Assembly (NCBI GenBank): GCA_003640385.1
Contig: RCAB01000120.1
Coordinates: 1-64,000 of the forward strand
Length of the DNA stretch: 64,000 nt
Direction of reading: 5' to 3'
Origin: Setaria digitata
Taxonomy: Eukaryota > Nematoda > Chromadorea > Rhabditida > Setariidae
Below the pieces are notes generated by a model, which saw only the letters and a list, made by a program, of their open reading frames with translations, was not told the DNA's origin and ran no database searches. Every line of letters begins with the position of its first letter. Position 1 is the stretch's first letter. Positions 38,701 through 51,300 of this stretch are shown one piece after another. Made by a program: the position numbers and the translations under genes.

Positions 38701-40856
38701 AAACATTTTTGCATTCCAAATATGGGAACATCAGTCTTATAACTAAAAAGAACTTTTATCGAAGAATTCACATCTAAGACCCTTCACTCCCACAAAAACC
38801 TCGTATACCACGCACTGGTGGCGAACGGCTTGAACATCACCACATATTGGGATCACCATACACCATTTATAATATTCAGAATTTCTGTTGACTGCATTAA
38901 TGTTATTTTCTGAACTTTTTAACTTCTTAATTTGAATGCAAGAAACAAAATGTCGACTCCATTTTCCTGCAATATTGCTAACCGTCTTTCCAGCTTCGGT
39001 GACCCACCCCTGTAGTCACTATCACCAAATTCATTGATATCGCCTGGACCCCTATGTCCATCTTCGTCTCGTATCCAACGGTAATCCTGAAAGAACTACC
39101 TCAGAAGTCAAGCAGCATGCATACTAGAACTATAATCAAATTGATACCCTTACGAAAATTCCCAGAAAATGATATTCAGGACAAAATGAGAACCATAATA
39201 TTACACAATGTTGCTACTAATAAGGAAGTTCTTTTTCTGACTGAACTAAATCAAATAAAAACCAATGAGCTTTTCGATTTAGAATATCTGAGGAATTCAA
39301 GATTTGCATTTCGGTTCAGTATCACGAACACTAAAGAAATGTTTAGCATGGCGAAAAGTCCTGCAAAAAATTGAAATCCCTTCCTAAAACACCATCCCAC
39401 TAGGAGCATAAGTTCACATAATTACCTTATCAGCTGCATCTCCTCCTCGATTCCTGTAATCTTTGTCCCCTGTTCCATCACTTGGCGAATTATTACCGTA
39501 CCCATAATATTCTTCATTTGCATCAACTGTTGGAGAAGCGATCGTTGCGATCCCTGGCTTTGCACGTTGTTTAACCCCCGTCATCCATGAACTGAGCATA
39601 CTACCTTCAGCACCTCTCGCATTCTAAATTTCGTTATCTTTCAAAAAGCAAGAAATAGTATAAGCTCAAACCTAAAGAGTCTTATATTGTAAAATTGAAA
39701 CTAAGACGCCTTTGCGATCACGACGTCCTGGTGAGCTATTATTTCAACGGACCTGTCGCTATCAAATCCGGATTTGAAATGCCATTTCTAACACTTTAAA
39801 CCCGGAAGATGAATTTCTTAGATGGCATTCATTTCTACCCAGCACTCAATCCTAAATGTATTTGGAACTCGCATGAAAAGCATACACGAGCGAGCTATAC
39901 ATGTCCTAGTCATCCACCAAACCATAAATGGCAATAGCAGAAATGAAATTATTCCAAATCAACGGAGTAGGGCGTGTAATACAAGGATCTCAAATACTAT
40001 ATACACTGTCGAGAATATTCTTACCATCGCTTAAAAGTAATGAGACAGGATTTAAGCAAAATGAATCCAAATCTACGCCTGAAGATTAATACTTAGTTCA
40101 TATTACTGATAGAAAATGTTATCCTTTTCAGAAAACTGTGGTAATTATGACTTTGTGGCAGTTTTTGAGAGGTCATCAAAGGACCATTGGACCAACTGTG
40201 AAATACACTGTAATGTATTTGTTGCGTTTGTTGCATTTGCATGCATTCTCCACCATCTGCTTGTTTTTCAGACATCTCCAATCATCATCATCATTTTTCC
40301 TTGTTTTTCAGCAGTTCATTTTATTACTGTTCGTTCATATGTCTGTTTTTGTATGTTGAATGATTTTTTATAAGTACCGCTGCCTCTTTGTCGAAATCAC
40401 GCGGTTTACGTAATGTTGGTTGATTCAGAGATGCATTTGGAGAGATAGCCTCCGCTGCCTCCAGATTCTCCACTGTTTCACGATCGCGACCTGAATAAAA
40501 TTCACTTATACCTTATAATGAAAGTGAACAAAATGAAACTGTAACCTAGTCATACCACAATTACAAAATAAAATATTATACCACCCATCAAAGAAGCGAC
40601 AACTCTTCGCGCTTCAGAGGCACCAGAAAGAAGAACAACCTTCGGCATCTTCGTCGTCACAGATTTCACCTTCTTCTGGTAGCTCACCATCTTCCACTTC
40701 CACTTCTGCAACTTCATCAGCATTTTTCCTTTCCATTTCGACGTCTTCCCTTACTGTTCCCGAAAATTCGTATTCTTCCAATGAACCTGCCATAACAACA
40801 TCGACCATTGTTAACGCATTACTTTCTTCTCTCAAATAATGATTCGTAAAATCCAT
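35754..40856 (-). CDS. CCCH zinc-finger protein of the ZC3H4/ZC3H6 (suppressor-of-sable-like) type
   Basis: Nuclear RNA-binding protein; relatives restrain or terminate unproductive transcription. Exons: 40640-40856, 40378-40490, 39426-39623, 38983-39086, 38517-38667, 38141-38359, 37653-38060, 37444-37555, 37184-37335, 36856-37067, 36575-36722, 36134-36390, 35754-35979. All phases match, giving 838 residues. The N-terminus is acidic with the conserved EDGELPEEGEI (about residue 55). An Arg/Gly/Ser-rich stretch then leads into three adjacent CCCH fingers: residues 251-269 (C-x7-C-x5-C-x3-H), 281-299 (same spacing) and 304-321 (x4 between Cys2 and Cys3). A Pro/Ala/Val-rich region follows, then scattered DPR motifs (NDPRI, ADPRM, RDPRK, SDPRV, LDPRL, VDPRQ). 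The C-terminus is SLREKRKNNEYESPLSR-like, as in vertebrate relatives. The start ATG at 40856 is the first good one in the exon. Confidence 0.95.
38790..38872 (-). pseudogene. Decayed partial copy of a ZC3H4-like exon
   Basis: Within the intron between exons 38983-39086 and 38517-38667, the minus strand reads YGDP, then a stop, then SPPVRGIRGF. This matches YGGP...HSPPVRGCYRGRGF of the neighbouring exon 38517-38667. On the plus strand, CGCACTGGTGGCGAA is identical in both, and TTGGGA?CACCATA follows in both. An in-frame stop and indels show that it is no longer coding. It is a short tandem exon duplication that has decayed. Confidence 0.7.
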
Positions 40857-41056
40857 GGAAAAATGTGTCATCCAAAACGCGCAAGAAAACAAGCACAGAC
40901 GTGAGACTAGAAGTGAGGAAAAAGCACATTGCCTCACTTTTCAATTCGGTGGACAAAAATCCTTTTGTTTAAGTTCCTGGGGAGGATCGAGTTTGTTTAA
41001 GAACGGTGCGGAGACTGTCAGCCAACCTTTCCAAAATCATGAGGAAGAGACGTGCC

Positions 41057-41301
41057 AGCAAGTCCCACGAGTGATATCCGCAATGATGGTTGTTTATGTC
41101 AGAGTGCGTTGCATTTCTGAAATACCTACCAAATAGTTACACTGACTCAAACGTAGGAACTCGAAGAAAAAAGAGAAANAGCAAGTCCCACGAGTGATAT
41201 CCGCAATGATGGTTGTTTATGTCAGAGTGCATTGCATTTCTGAAATACCTACCAAATAGTTACACTGACTCAAACGTAGGAACTCGAAGAAAAAAGAGAA
41301 A
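41057..41301. repeat. 122-bp duplication flanking a single undetermined base
   Basis: 41057-41178 and 41180-41301 are identical except for one G/A difference (GAGTGCGTTGC against GAGTGCATTGC), with n at 41179. Two contig ends that overlap but were not merged would produce exactly this pattern. A true tandem duplication is less likely. Confidence 0.9.
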
Positions 41302-43429
41302 AGGAATACAGTATGAATGACTTCTACGGAACAAGAATGTATGGAATTTTTCAGAACTGAAAAGGGAAAAGCTGTAAAATCAGGAATATGTGATACCAAA
41401 TTAAAATCATTCTCTCCACTACGAAACTGACGATTAGCTACAAAATGTCACAGCACTTTTGTATAGTTTAGCCAACATCTATCACATATTAAGTGCATAA
41501 TCAAATGTGCAGATGCCGATTTCCATACTTCATTTTCATCTGTTGAGCAAGTAACTGCGGAAGAATATGTTTTATCCAACATTTGCATCAATTACCTAAG
41601 ACATCACTTGTTTTTTTCCAGTAACTGAATTCTGCCAGACCCTTTTCGTGACAAAATAACCTTAAATAACGCGAGAAAAGGATGAAATCTTGTAGCAAAT
41701 GATACACATGCAGCCCTAAATGATGTCCAAACGAAAAACTTCCTACGAAATTGATTTATCAATGATAACAACACCCTGCCTATTACTTTCTTACAACTCT
41801 CCTTAATCCACCGACTCTTTGAGAATGACAACCGGTCTTCCACGACAAACGTGGGCAGTGACTCAGAGGTAATTTAACTTACTGTATCATAAAGAAAATG
41901 GGTACGGGGCCAGGTTTTTTTCCTCGAAAACTCATATGCACCAAAATCAGCGTGTCTACATAACAATCCAGAACATCCGTGATTCGCCGGAAGCAATGAA
42001 ACATTACTTGAAAAACAGAACTACTAATGGGAAGATTTTCAGGAACGAGTAAAGGAACCAATGCTGATTGTGTAACAAAAGTGATATGGACATATCTTTT
42101 TGAAAGCTCGTTACTACAAAGATGAAGTCCCACATCACATCGTCAAAAATCAATTATAAGTGGGAAGTTGAAATTACCAAACAATGAACTGAATTTTAAA
42201 CAGCTAGCTGCCCCACAGCACAGTGGTGAACATAGAGAGACTTCCAATAATTATATCTACAGCATGGTAGTCGTCGTAAAAATGGTTAATCTATGTAATG
42301 CTTTAAGCATCAGCTCTCAGCATCCTGGATGTTTCCATTTCCAGTCTCAGCTCAGAAAGAGCAGTATTTAACCCCAACTCTAGACTGATGACACTGACGC
42401 CTTTGTTTTTAAATCACTCATTGTAATTTAGAAATCACCAAAAATAATGGATCTTTAAACAGTTTATGAAGACATTAAAATTCCAACTACTTCGAAATAA
42501 AACAAAACATAACTACAGCTAATATGAAATGTTCGCACTGTCTTGAAAATCTGCAATCCCTACATACAAGTGGTCAACCCAGAATTGAGCACCTCACTTT
42601 CAAATAAAGGGTAAAACCCAGAAACAAAATCCACATTTCATGTCACTGCTCCTATGTGCCAACAGAATGCTGTTAGATACATTAAAAAGACCTGGTTATA
42701 TCTCTGAAACAAAAAAAAAAAGTTTTTTTTTTTTGCGTATTTTTTTTTCCTCACTGCAGGAGGAAGAACGCTTGCAAACGGGGATTTTAATTAGCGATTG
42801 TAATGCTCCCATCCACTGCCATTTGAGCGGTTGAATAATTTCACTTTATAAGCATTACACCCCATCTGAAAATTCTCTTCCTCACCACAGTGGTATTTCT
42901 CGGACTTAAATTATGTTGGTAAATTTTATTCCAAAGGTGAATCTGTAGTAGATTTCCATGAAAACTGTCTGCTCCGTTATAGAACAAAATGGACAGAAAT
43001 ATTAGGCCTCACTCTAGAAATAAAATCTGGTGAGACCCTGTTGAATGTCCAAATTTTTTTTCCGGAAGAACCAATGCAAAAGGTATGCTGTGAAATGCTG
43101 TGAAGACTTCTGAATTCCCAGGTCCACCACTAGAACAGGCGACATATAATCTGAATTTATGGGTGGACAACAGTTTGCTACTTGAATTACAAGCATGAAA
43201 AGTTAAAAAAGGACGCCGCTAGAACCCAGCAGGGTGTCAATGGATGAACTACAACTCTAGCAAGAACGGCACAGCCAAGAGGGTAAGGGTGACAATATGA
43301 AGCATAATAGGAAAAACGAACAACTCAAGGTACTTTTGACCAACTCAACCTTCGCAATGAAACTGCAGGATTAACTTAGCGATGTATGATGTCAACGTAT
43401 CCGTCAGTGATGTGCTATAATGTTCAAGG

Positions 43430-43795
43430 ATGTGTTCACAAGCAGCCTGCTACCTGTCGCCTGCACTGACCATGTCCCATTTTTTAGATTCATCTTCGGG
43501 AAATGTTCCCAATGAACAGCAGAAACAATTAATTACCGATGGTATGGTAAATTACAAAGCGTGTACTGCTGCAACGCGGCCATTTGCAACGCAACGTAAC
43601 GCGACTCAATTCAACTCCACCTTTAGCAATACACAAATCGCACAATGTTCCTCGTCCACACAAGCATCACCCAAACTTTCACGGATGGTTCGCGACAATG
43701 GCCGCGCCCACAACTCAGGCCCCGCCCCCTACTTAAGACCTGTACGCTGCATCAAGATGGCTTCCTGGGCGATGTTGTGCCTTTGCTACACATAA
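43430..43795 (+). CDS. Unassigned 121-codon ATG-started frame
   Basis: Open from ATG to TAA with a second ATG at 43472. The product is rich in Ser, Thr, Asn, Gln and Ala, with no known domain. The frame runs through GC-rich DNA with promoter-like motifs, where long open frames arise easily, so it may not be coding. Confidence 0.2.
   Translation: MCSQAACYLSPALTMSHFLDSSSGNVPNEQQKQLITDGMVNYKACTAATRPFATQRNATQFNSTFSNTQIAQCSSSTQASPKLSRMVRDNGRAHNSGPAPYLRPVRCIKMASWAMLCLCYT
43680..43770. promoter_or_regulatory. GC-box/YY1-like promoter patch
   Basis: A compact GC-rich patch with GGCCGCGCCC, CCCCGCCCC (GC-box-like) and CATCAAGATGGCTTCC (YY1-like core AAGATGGC). It lies about 2.8 kb upstream of the zinc-finger gene's ATG (minus strand) and could be its promoter or that of an unseen gene. 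This rests on motifs only. Confidence 0.25.
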
Positions 43796-44563
43796 ATAGT
43801 TAAGGGATTGCTCAGTGCTGTGAATCACCTTCGCAACTTGTACCTTTACTTTCCTGATACGGGAACAGGTATTCCGTCCAGGTTGTAACACTAGAAAAAC
43901 TTACAGAGAGAAACCGCTGAACGAAAAGCAACAATATCGACTTGCAGAGAAACTGACTTCCCAATTATAAACAACCCCAATTCGAATTTCCTTAATAACT
44001 ATGAAATCTTGATATTTGTAAGCTTCTTGTTTGCATAGTAAACAAAAACATTGTAGTTGTAAACAGAGGTGAGTAGTGTTACAGCAGGGAAGGGAGATAG
44101 TTCAGTTTCTCGTCATTCAATTCTATTTTAGGACTCGCACTGCTACTACACGTACAAATCGACGCATAACTTTTGCATTGATTCTAGGCTCCGACCTACA
44201 CACATCCAGGTTGTGGTCTTTACAGCGTCGCATCGCCAACACAGCAATGGTAGACCAGCTCGGAACACGATGTTCTGCTGCTCTTCTCCTCTTCTCTCCC
44301 CTGTCACATAATGCATCATACTTTCCCTACATCCTTGCTCCACACCTCTTCACCACTATTTACTACCTCCCCTCGCACTCGAACACGCTATCCCTATCTC
44401 AACAGAATTGATCGATTTCTCCTCGCTATACCGCCCCTCTCACAGTAGTCACATCCTCACACTGTCTGCTCTCCTCTAACAAATTAACCCGCCCTACACT
44501 CTCTTCACCTCCATTGCTGACATCATCTCTCTTGAATCAATTCAATTCGCACGTCGGGATACC

Positions 44564-44598
44564 TGTGTGTGCGTGTGTGTCTGTGTCTGTGTGTGTGT
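44564..44598. repeat. TG-rich simple repeat
   Basis: Imperfect TG dinucleotides interrupted by GCG and CTG. Confidence 0.9.
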
Positions 44599-44719
44599 AT
44601 ATGCGTGATGACAACAACTGAGACACTCAGGTGACAAGGCGGGAGGAGAGTGAGCATAGACTGAAAAACATGCACAGAAAGACGCAATGACCACTACGTT
44701 GAGGAAATAAATGATCGGT

Positions 44720-45034
44720 CTAAGACGATACTTCATGTCCACTTTTCACCCTTCCTTTCGCTGGAGACAACGTCCTTCTTATGATAAGTATAAATCGCAA
44801 ATGCGAAAAGTGGAAAGGTCTGGTAAATCGGTGCAGAACAGTAGTCGCTTTAGAGAGTTTGTGCCACTGAAACAATGACACTATGAACATATAATCAAAC
44901 AACTGGAAATCTACACTTTTGCAATTTCTCACCATCCGGAGTTGTACTGCGGTGTGCCTCACGGCAGGCCTTTCGAAGTCCCTGTATCCAATTTGCAGTC
45001 CCCACAAACATAAATGACCGTTCATGCACTCCAT
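44720..45034 (-). CDS. Unassigned 104-codon ATG-started frame
   Basis: Begins with ATG at 45034 and is open for 104 codons. Internal TTGTTTCAG could act as an acceptor. The product is basic and Arg-rich with a short hydrophobic stretch (YMFIVSLF). No family is recognised and the coding status is doubtful. Confidence 0.2.
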   Translation of the reverse strand: MECMNGHLCLWGLQIGYRDFERPAVRHTAVQLRMVRNCKSVDFQLFDYMFIVSLFQWHKLSKATTVLHRFTRPFHFSHLRFILIIRRTLSPAKGRVKSGHEVSS

Positions 45035-46085
45035 TAGTTGCGCTGTACACTACAGTCTAGTGAGCATATTTCTATTCGAAAAAGCCACCGGGAATGTCAC
45101 AAGCAAAGCATCGATCTACTATCTTCACACTTCGTCTTATTACATCTTGGATGGTACTATGCCAATACAACAGAAAAGAGAATTAGCTGGAACACATTCC
45201 CTCATAAAATTACAGCTGACAAAAAGTTGTGATTCGCTTCGCCTGCGTCTCTATTATTTCCTCCGCTTTCTTTTCATTACTGGTCGCGTGTATTTCCCTT
45301 TCTCCTAATCTTTGCTGTTTCGGCAACACCTCAAAAAACACTTTTTCCTGATTCATCTGACAAAAAAGCTGGAAAGTAATGGCCAAAGGGTCATTGGACA
45401 CTGGAAACGTCTCTCGATGGGTACAAGAGTTCGGGGAAGGTTTCTGTCCTGAACCAGCTTAGAAGGATGGTGTCTACTTCCTCTGCATAAAATCAATTTT
45501 GCAAATTGTTGAGTTGTTCAACTAGTGCCAATTTTCACAAAAATTTGTTGGGAAAAGATCGCTGTTGAAGTTGATGGCGCAATTACTTTCAGTACAATCT
45601 GCAAGAGAAACGTAGTGAACTGGCAGGCAGAAAAGTTATTCCAACGTTTCAGCGATGCGATGTGATGACACACACACACACATCGAAAACCGTGGTTTAC
45701 AGCTGACAGACTCTTCTATGCACGCTACACCGTGTTTTCACTGTCGTGCCACCAACACACAAGGCAGACACGCGTGACACATTTCTAACTGCAATGCTAG
45801 CACTGGCAAGTGGTCCTCATAACTCCTCCGCCCACGTGCTCAACATCCTCTGCATTCAGAAGCATCTACGATGAGTGTTACTGGAACCAGAGGCAGGAAA
45901 GCGCGGTACGGAAAAACTGTAGCGCTTAACTGCTTCATTAAAGTACAGGCACTATAGGCAGTGAACCGACAGCAACTAAATATGATCAAAAACTTCTATC
46001 CCTTATCAAACTCGGCCAACTTTTACAGTTTGCAAACAAAAAGAGGGGACAGGGATAGCAATAATGTATCCTAATATCTGACAGA

Positions 46086-46146
46086 CACTTCCAAACAACT
46101 GAATTCTACGCGTCCTGTACTAGTGGAGGACAGCTTCTTTCTCAAA
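46086..46146. repeat. 61-bp direct repeat, copy 1
   Basis: Matches 46604-46664 with one mismatch (CTTTCTC against CTTTGTC). The copies are 518 bp apart in the same orientation. The core is CTACGCGTCCTGTACTAGTG. Confidence 0.95.
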
Positions 46147-46603
46147 AACGGAAGAAGGGTGGATTCTGAAGGCAAGAAAATAAGTCATTAGTCTTCTTCC
46201 GTGTACTCATGATACATGAAGGAATCAGATATGCGCGGGTGTTTTATAACAGTAATTCTGCAAAGCCAAAATGAGAAGACTGTACCATATGTGCGACGGA
46301 GAGCAGCAAAAAGTCATATATAAAATAAAGGGCTGAATAGACAATAAACTCGTACCTAATGCAGTTAATTTTCATGAAATCTCATTAATAGGAAGGAACA
46401 AGTGGAAATAACCACTACATTGACGTGGTATCTCGCTCACCCAACAGGTACGTCACGTCTATCTTCGAGTGATGTTTGGCAATAGATTTTAATATACATA
46501 ATTATGCAAATTCTAGACTGGAAATAGCGGTAGTTGCGAGTACTCTCTCCCTGACCTAGTAGTTGCTGTTCGTTAAAAATTTTTTGTAAAATTTTCCACC
46601 AAC

Positions 46604-46664
46604 CACTTCCAAACAACTGAATTCTACGCGTCCTGTACTAGTGGAGGACAGCTTCTTTGTCAAA
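46604..46664. repeat. 61-bp direct repeat, copy 2
   Basis: Second copy of the 46086-46146 sequence. The near identity implies recent duplication or selection. Confidence 0.95.
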
Positions 46665-47099
46665 TCCCAAGCTAATACCGAACTCAACCTGGGATAACTG
46701 ATATGTACATGTATATTAGGATAAGATACGGTTTGTCTCCAAGATATAGCATCATCATTTAGTGAGGATAAATTAACGCGTTCTTGCAGAGTGCCTTCAG
46801 AGAGACTTTTTTCACGCTGATTTATGGTACTGTGAAAGTGCTTCTTGAAGGTGACAGCAAGGAAGGTGCATTCCTTTATCTGCTTTTCCTTGTGTGTTTC
46901 ATCTTCTCCAACTCCAACCATCATTACCCGTGAACGCGTCTAAGTTTAGAAATTATCTATGATCCGTGATGAACGATGAAAGCATCAAAAAGGTGAACTT
47001 GCAAAAAGAAATATTTGTGGGGAAATTGTCATGGAGTGTCCTGCGCTTGGGGACGTATTTGTCCGTCAAATGAAGCCCACTTAAAAGCTCCGCTTCTCA

Positions 47100-47515
47100 G
47101 CAAATAAGGCAGGGGCCAGTGCGCTTCGCTATTGATTGGCTGCTCATCTGTAACGAGAGCTTCCTCACTGAACAAACACTCTAAGCTTCTGGATATCCCG
47201 GGAGACACGGGCGGGGAAGAGCAACGGCGCAGCAACTCAACAGGTGCCATGCCACATCCTGGTCACTCAACTCTTCACTTCCATACACCGACAATGCCTC
47301 CACCCGAAAGTGTTGCTTGAAGAGGTAACCTCCACTGCTACCCTACATATATACAAACACAGACAGACAGACAGACACGAACCGCCCAGGCCAGAGCCAA
47401 CACACGCGAGTGCCGCCGAACAGACAACTGCGCGTCGCTGCTATTCCTCTTCAATACTACACGTCCAATCAATACCCTTTCCCCACCCACAGTTATCCCT
47501 ATAACAGTAGAGACG
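47100..47515 (+). promoter_or_regulatory. Probable promoter and non-coding first exon of the transporter gene
   Basis: A GC-richer stretch with a CCAAT-type element (TGATTGGCTG near 47132), a short GACA repeat (47361-47377) and a strong 5' splice site at 47515 (GACG|GTAAGT). The first coding exon of the transporter begins after an acceptor at 48341-48342, so a leader exon joined across an intron of about 0.8 kb is plausible. A 73-codon ATG frame on the minus strand (47029-47250) overlaps it; I treat that as a by-product of GC richness. Confidence 0.35.
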
Positions 47516-48350
47516 GTAAGTTCTGGCTCGTTGCCAATCTCAACCCCTCATTATTGCTGTGTAGATTGGAGTGGGAGGCAGGTACTCGTCGCGTGACTTG
47601 GACTTTTATTTTGGGGTTCTAGGTTCTTTTTGGGATGCAGTGGTTTACTTCGAGGAAATACGTGGAAGTAGAGCTCAAGTATTCGTCCCTTCGGTAATAT
47701 ACTAGCTGTGGTTATTGCCTCTGTTTTAATTATAATTCTGACCGCAACTGTTTTCGTTGTATTACTTATTGCAAGCTCTTGCAGTAGGAATTACAATTGT
47801 CATATCACTTTCTGCAAATGTGGAATCCCCACGATGGTCAACCAGATTTCAAAAAGCATAAAAATCGGGCTGCGAACCTGTCATCCTTGTTAAGAGCATC
47901 TCTTTATATTGGTAAGCATTCTTACATACATCATAAATTTGAAGTCTTATGTCTCTGAAATTTGCGTGCTTTATTGCTTTTAACGATGGATACATATGTT
48001 GATGTAACTTTTGCTAATTTTTGTGACACCACATAAATTTGTCTCTCACTTCAGGTTTTCCAGATAAATATGATGTTGCTTGTTAATGATGATACTGAGA
48101 TTCTTTCCAGATTGGGCGGTAAGCTGCTTCATATAATATGCTTTACGTACTGTCGGTAATGTATCTGAGTTGTTAACAGTTAGTGGTATAAAGCAAAAGG
48201 CGTAAGAGCTTCGCACGTTTAATACTGATTAACGTAAATCCCACAGAAACATCGAAGGTAGTTACTGTTGATAGCAACACAATAAACACCATACTGTTCA
48301 ACATGTTCGTTTTTTCACTCGTCTTATAAATACGGTATTTAGTGGCATTA

Positions 48351-51300
48351 ATGCTGAAAACGTTTGTCTCACTTTTATTCACAGGTGGCTTTTCCCTTTC
48401 AGTTCTAGCACCATGTTTGGAAGATCACAGTAAATGTTTAAGAAATGAAAGGATGTTTTCGGGATTTGTTTTTCCAGAGTCAAAAGCCGGGGGAAATTAC
48501 TCATCTGTAGACGATGAGATTTCTTCTAATGTTTATTTGAAAGTAAGTTTTTTCTTTCTCCCTCTTTTTGGTAAAAGAAAAGAAGTGCATTCACATACTG
48601 AATCCTTTAGACCGCGATTGTGTTACAATTTAAAATGTTTTGTTGATTGTGATCAATGCAGTATTGTACTGGAATTTATATTAACTACTTTTTTTTGATG
48701 ACAGCTTTTTCATACAGCAGAGACTATTGGAGAACACACAGCAGCACAGCAAAGTTATCAAGAGAAAAGAGAGTGAAATAATTAGCAACATACTTCTCGC
48801 TTTTTCATTCATCACGCTGGTAACTTGTATCTTGGAAATCTAGAAAAATTAATTCTCCCAGCAAATTATACAATCTGAGTAATTAGTTTTTTTCGGGTGA
48901 ACATTTGTCTAATGTCTATACTTCCGATTGTTCATTTAAGATTGTCTAAAATATTTTACAGTTAAGGTCTTTCTGAATAAGCATTGAGTTTTTCATTTTA
49001 TAACTCTTTTAATGTAATTTCTCTAATATCGATTAGCACGATGTTTTTGCAGGGTATTTCAACATCGGTTCAGAACATCACATTACCAAATATAGTTGTA
49101 AGCACACATGCGAGTGATTTCTTGTTTATCGTTTTTGTTTTTTGCATCGCAACCTGTGGATTTCTCTTGGGATGCTCTACTGGTGAGCCATTTTTTCTTT
49201 TATTTATTCATTTATTTTCCCTTTCCTGAACCTCTGTCTATTTTTCTAGCGTATTTTATTTTGTATCAGTTTCTCAAGGTTTTTTTTTTTTTCTTTAGTG
49301 AGTCGGTTACTGACATGGATGAACTCAGCAATGCTGTTGCTGTTTTCGTTATTTGGAACTATCATAATTACAGCTTTGTTAGGATCTTCTAAGGATGTGT
49401 TGTCTGCTTATGTATATTCATTCCTGACGGGTTTTTTGCATGGGACGATTTTCAGAGGTTTGTATGCCATTGTTTAGTTTCTCTATTTCTTTAATGATGT
49501 CAACTTACATTTAGTCTTCATAACTGGTTTACACTAGGATCACTAAATCATATTTCTTATTATGGATTTTCATGAGAAATTATTTGTGATGTGTACCCAT
49601 TCTTTTTTTCCAGGTGGTTTGATAATTTTGTGTGCGAACAATTTTGGGACGCGAACAGTATTTGCCATGCATGTATTTTTTGCAGCTGGAATATTGCTGA
49701 TGTCAGTGTTAAGTACTTTCATCCTTTCCGGTGTTGCTGTTCCATATCCATATTCCAATAAATTATCAGGTGATTACAATGTGATGGATCAGTTACCCAT
49801 AAAGCAAGAAGTGCATTCATCATTACTACAGTCTCGCAAGGATATATTCACTGAACCTACTATTTTAAAGAATTTTGTAACCTCGAAGATTTCAAGGTAA
49901 TTTTTAACGATATTTGCGGTACATGCATTCTTTAGAAATTGCAGGTGTGTACTGATTTTGTGCTTAAGACTAACGTAGATTTGCATAAAGGTCATCATGC
50001 GTATTTAATTTTCTAATGCGAGCGTCCAAATTACTTGGAATCATAGTGTTCTCGGAAATCCAGTCTCAAGTTTATCATGTGTTTATTGATTTTTTTTCTA
50101 GGTTTTAATTGTAATTATTTAAGGCCTGATCATGTTGTTGGAGTTGATTCAGTTGCAGAACCAAAAACGCAAGGAAACTTGGAAAAACAAAAGGTGACTG
50201 TAGAACGCACAAAGTCAGAGATGGAAGGGCAAAGTGTACTCCCAAAGGAATCTTCGTTTTTAAGCAGGTGGATTTACTGCTGTGTATATTTGTTAATAGA
50301 ATTTATAGCTGGAATACAAATGTTATATTTTTCAGTAACAGGATGAACTGCAAGGTATTCTGCGGTAAGATGTGAATGATATTGACCGTTATTTAGATAT
50401 TCCGATGAAAAAACACAAACCTTGAAATATTTAAACATTCTAGTGTGAGCCCTGGTTATGTTAATATCTCATCGATAGCATCATTGCATCATTTGGAAAA
50501 AGATGATAAAGGAACTGCAAGAAACACAAAAGGAACTGAAACGACAACCAGGAGTGATGCACTTTTCACACTTCATTCATTGAAAAAATCGAACAATTTC
50601 ACCGCTAGTTTTGTATTCAGTGATATATCATATTCATTTTCGGAATTAAATTGGCAGATTGACAGTGTAACATTCCCCAGTCTTTGGGTACTGAAGGATT
50701 TGGAACAGAAAGTAGGTCGGTTTCTTCTTAAGTTTTGTTTTAAATTTATTAAAAATCGGATTTTTTTTCCATTATGTTTCAGTTCGGTCCGTTTCAAAAT
50801 ATTCATGTGGTATATGCATTGGCGACTTTTTTGGGCTTTTGCAATTTGTTGTTATATTTCTTCACAGCTGTCTATTATGACAGTTTTTATATCACGGAAC
50901 CCAGTATGCGGATCACAGAGGTTCTATTAAATAGTCTTCTTCATGTTCCATGATGAATGAATGTATTTTTTGCAGTGGATTTTGTCTCGTCTGATTTTTA
51001 GTTTTTGATTGGTAAATGCCTGAAAGTTGGACTGAAAATTGAACCTTGTGACGACTTGTTACATGAAGAGTAACAAGATGATAATGGATTGATGGTTCAA
51101 GAGCTTTTCTGCAAGGCATTTTCCAAAAGAGTTGTTTGCTAGTGGAGGGGAGAGAAAAACAGTTCGGATTGTGTAGCATGTATAGCTATGCAGAATACCA
51201 TCCAGAAACATACTTCTCTTTGTGTTTAAAAGCCTTCCTTGGTTTGGAGTATTCTTATATTTCCTAGCTCCAAACAACTCCGAACCTGTTTGCGGATTGC

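Larger units (their letters stand above)
40857..47099. other. Intergenic region between divergent zinc-finger and transporter genes
   Basis: No gene with recognisable domains. The region holds a 122-bp duplication around an n, a 61-bp direct repeat pair, TG-rich simple sequence and several GC-rich, promoter-like patches (about 43550-43770 and 44060-44560). Two ATG-started frames exceed 100 codons: 43430-43795 (+) and 44720-45034 (-). Neither shows a known motif. Confidence 0.5.

Noticed and set aside
39054..39374. 106-codon ATG-started plus-strand frame
   Set aside because: Its first part is the reverse complement of zinc-finger exon 38983-39086 and the rest is intron. No independent coding signal.
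47708..47893. Hydrophobic 61-codon frame upstream of the transporter
   Set aside because: It lacks an ATG and a donor in usable phase. Helix 1 of the transporter is already supplied by exon 48351-48542.
50268..50346. Hydrophobic segment after exon 50124-50267 read as a membrane helix
   Set aside because: Reading on gives a stop soon after. The donor AGCAG|GTGGAT in phase 2 joins cleanly to exon 50444-50711, so the segment is intronic.
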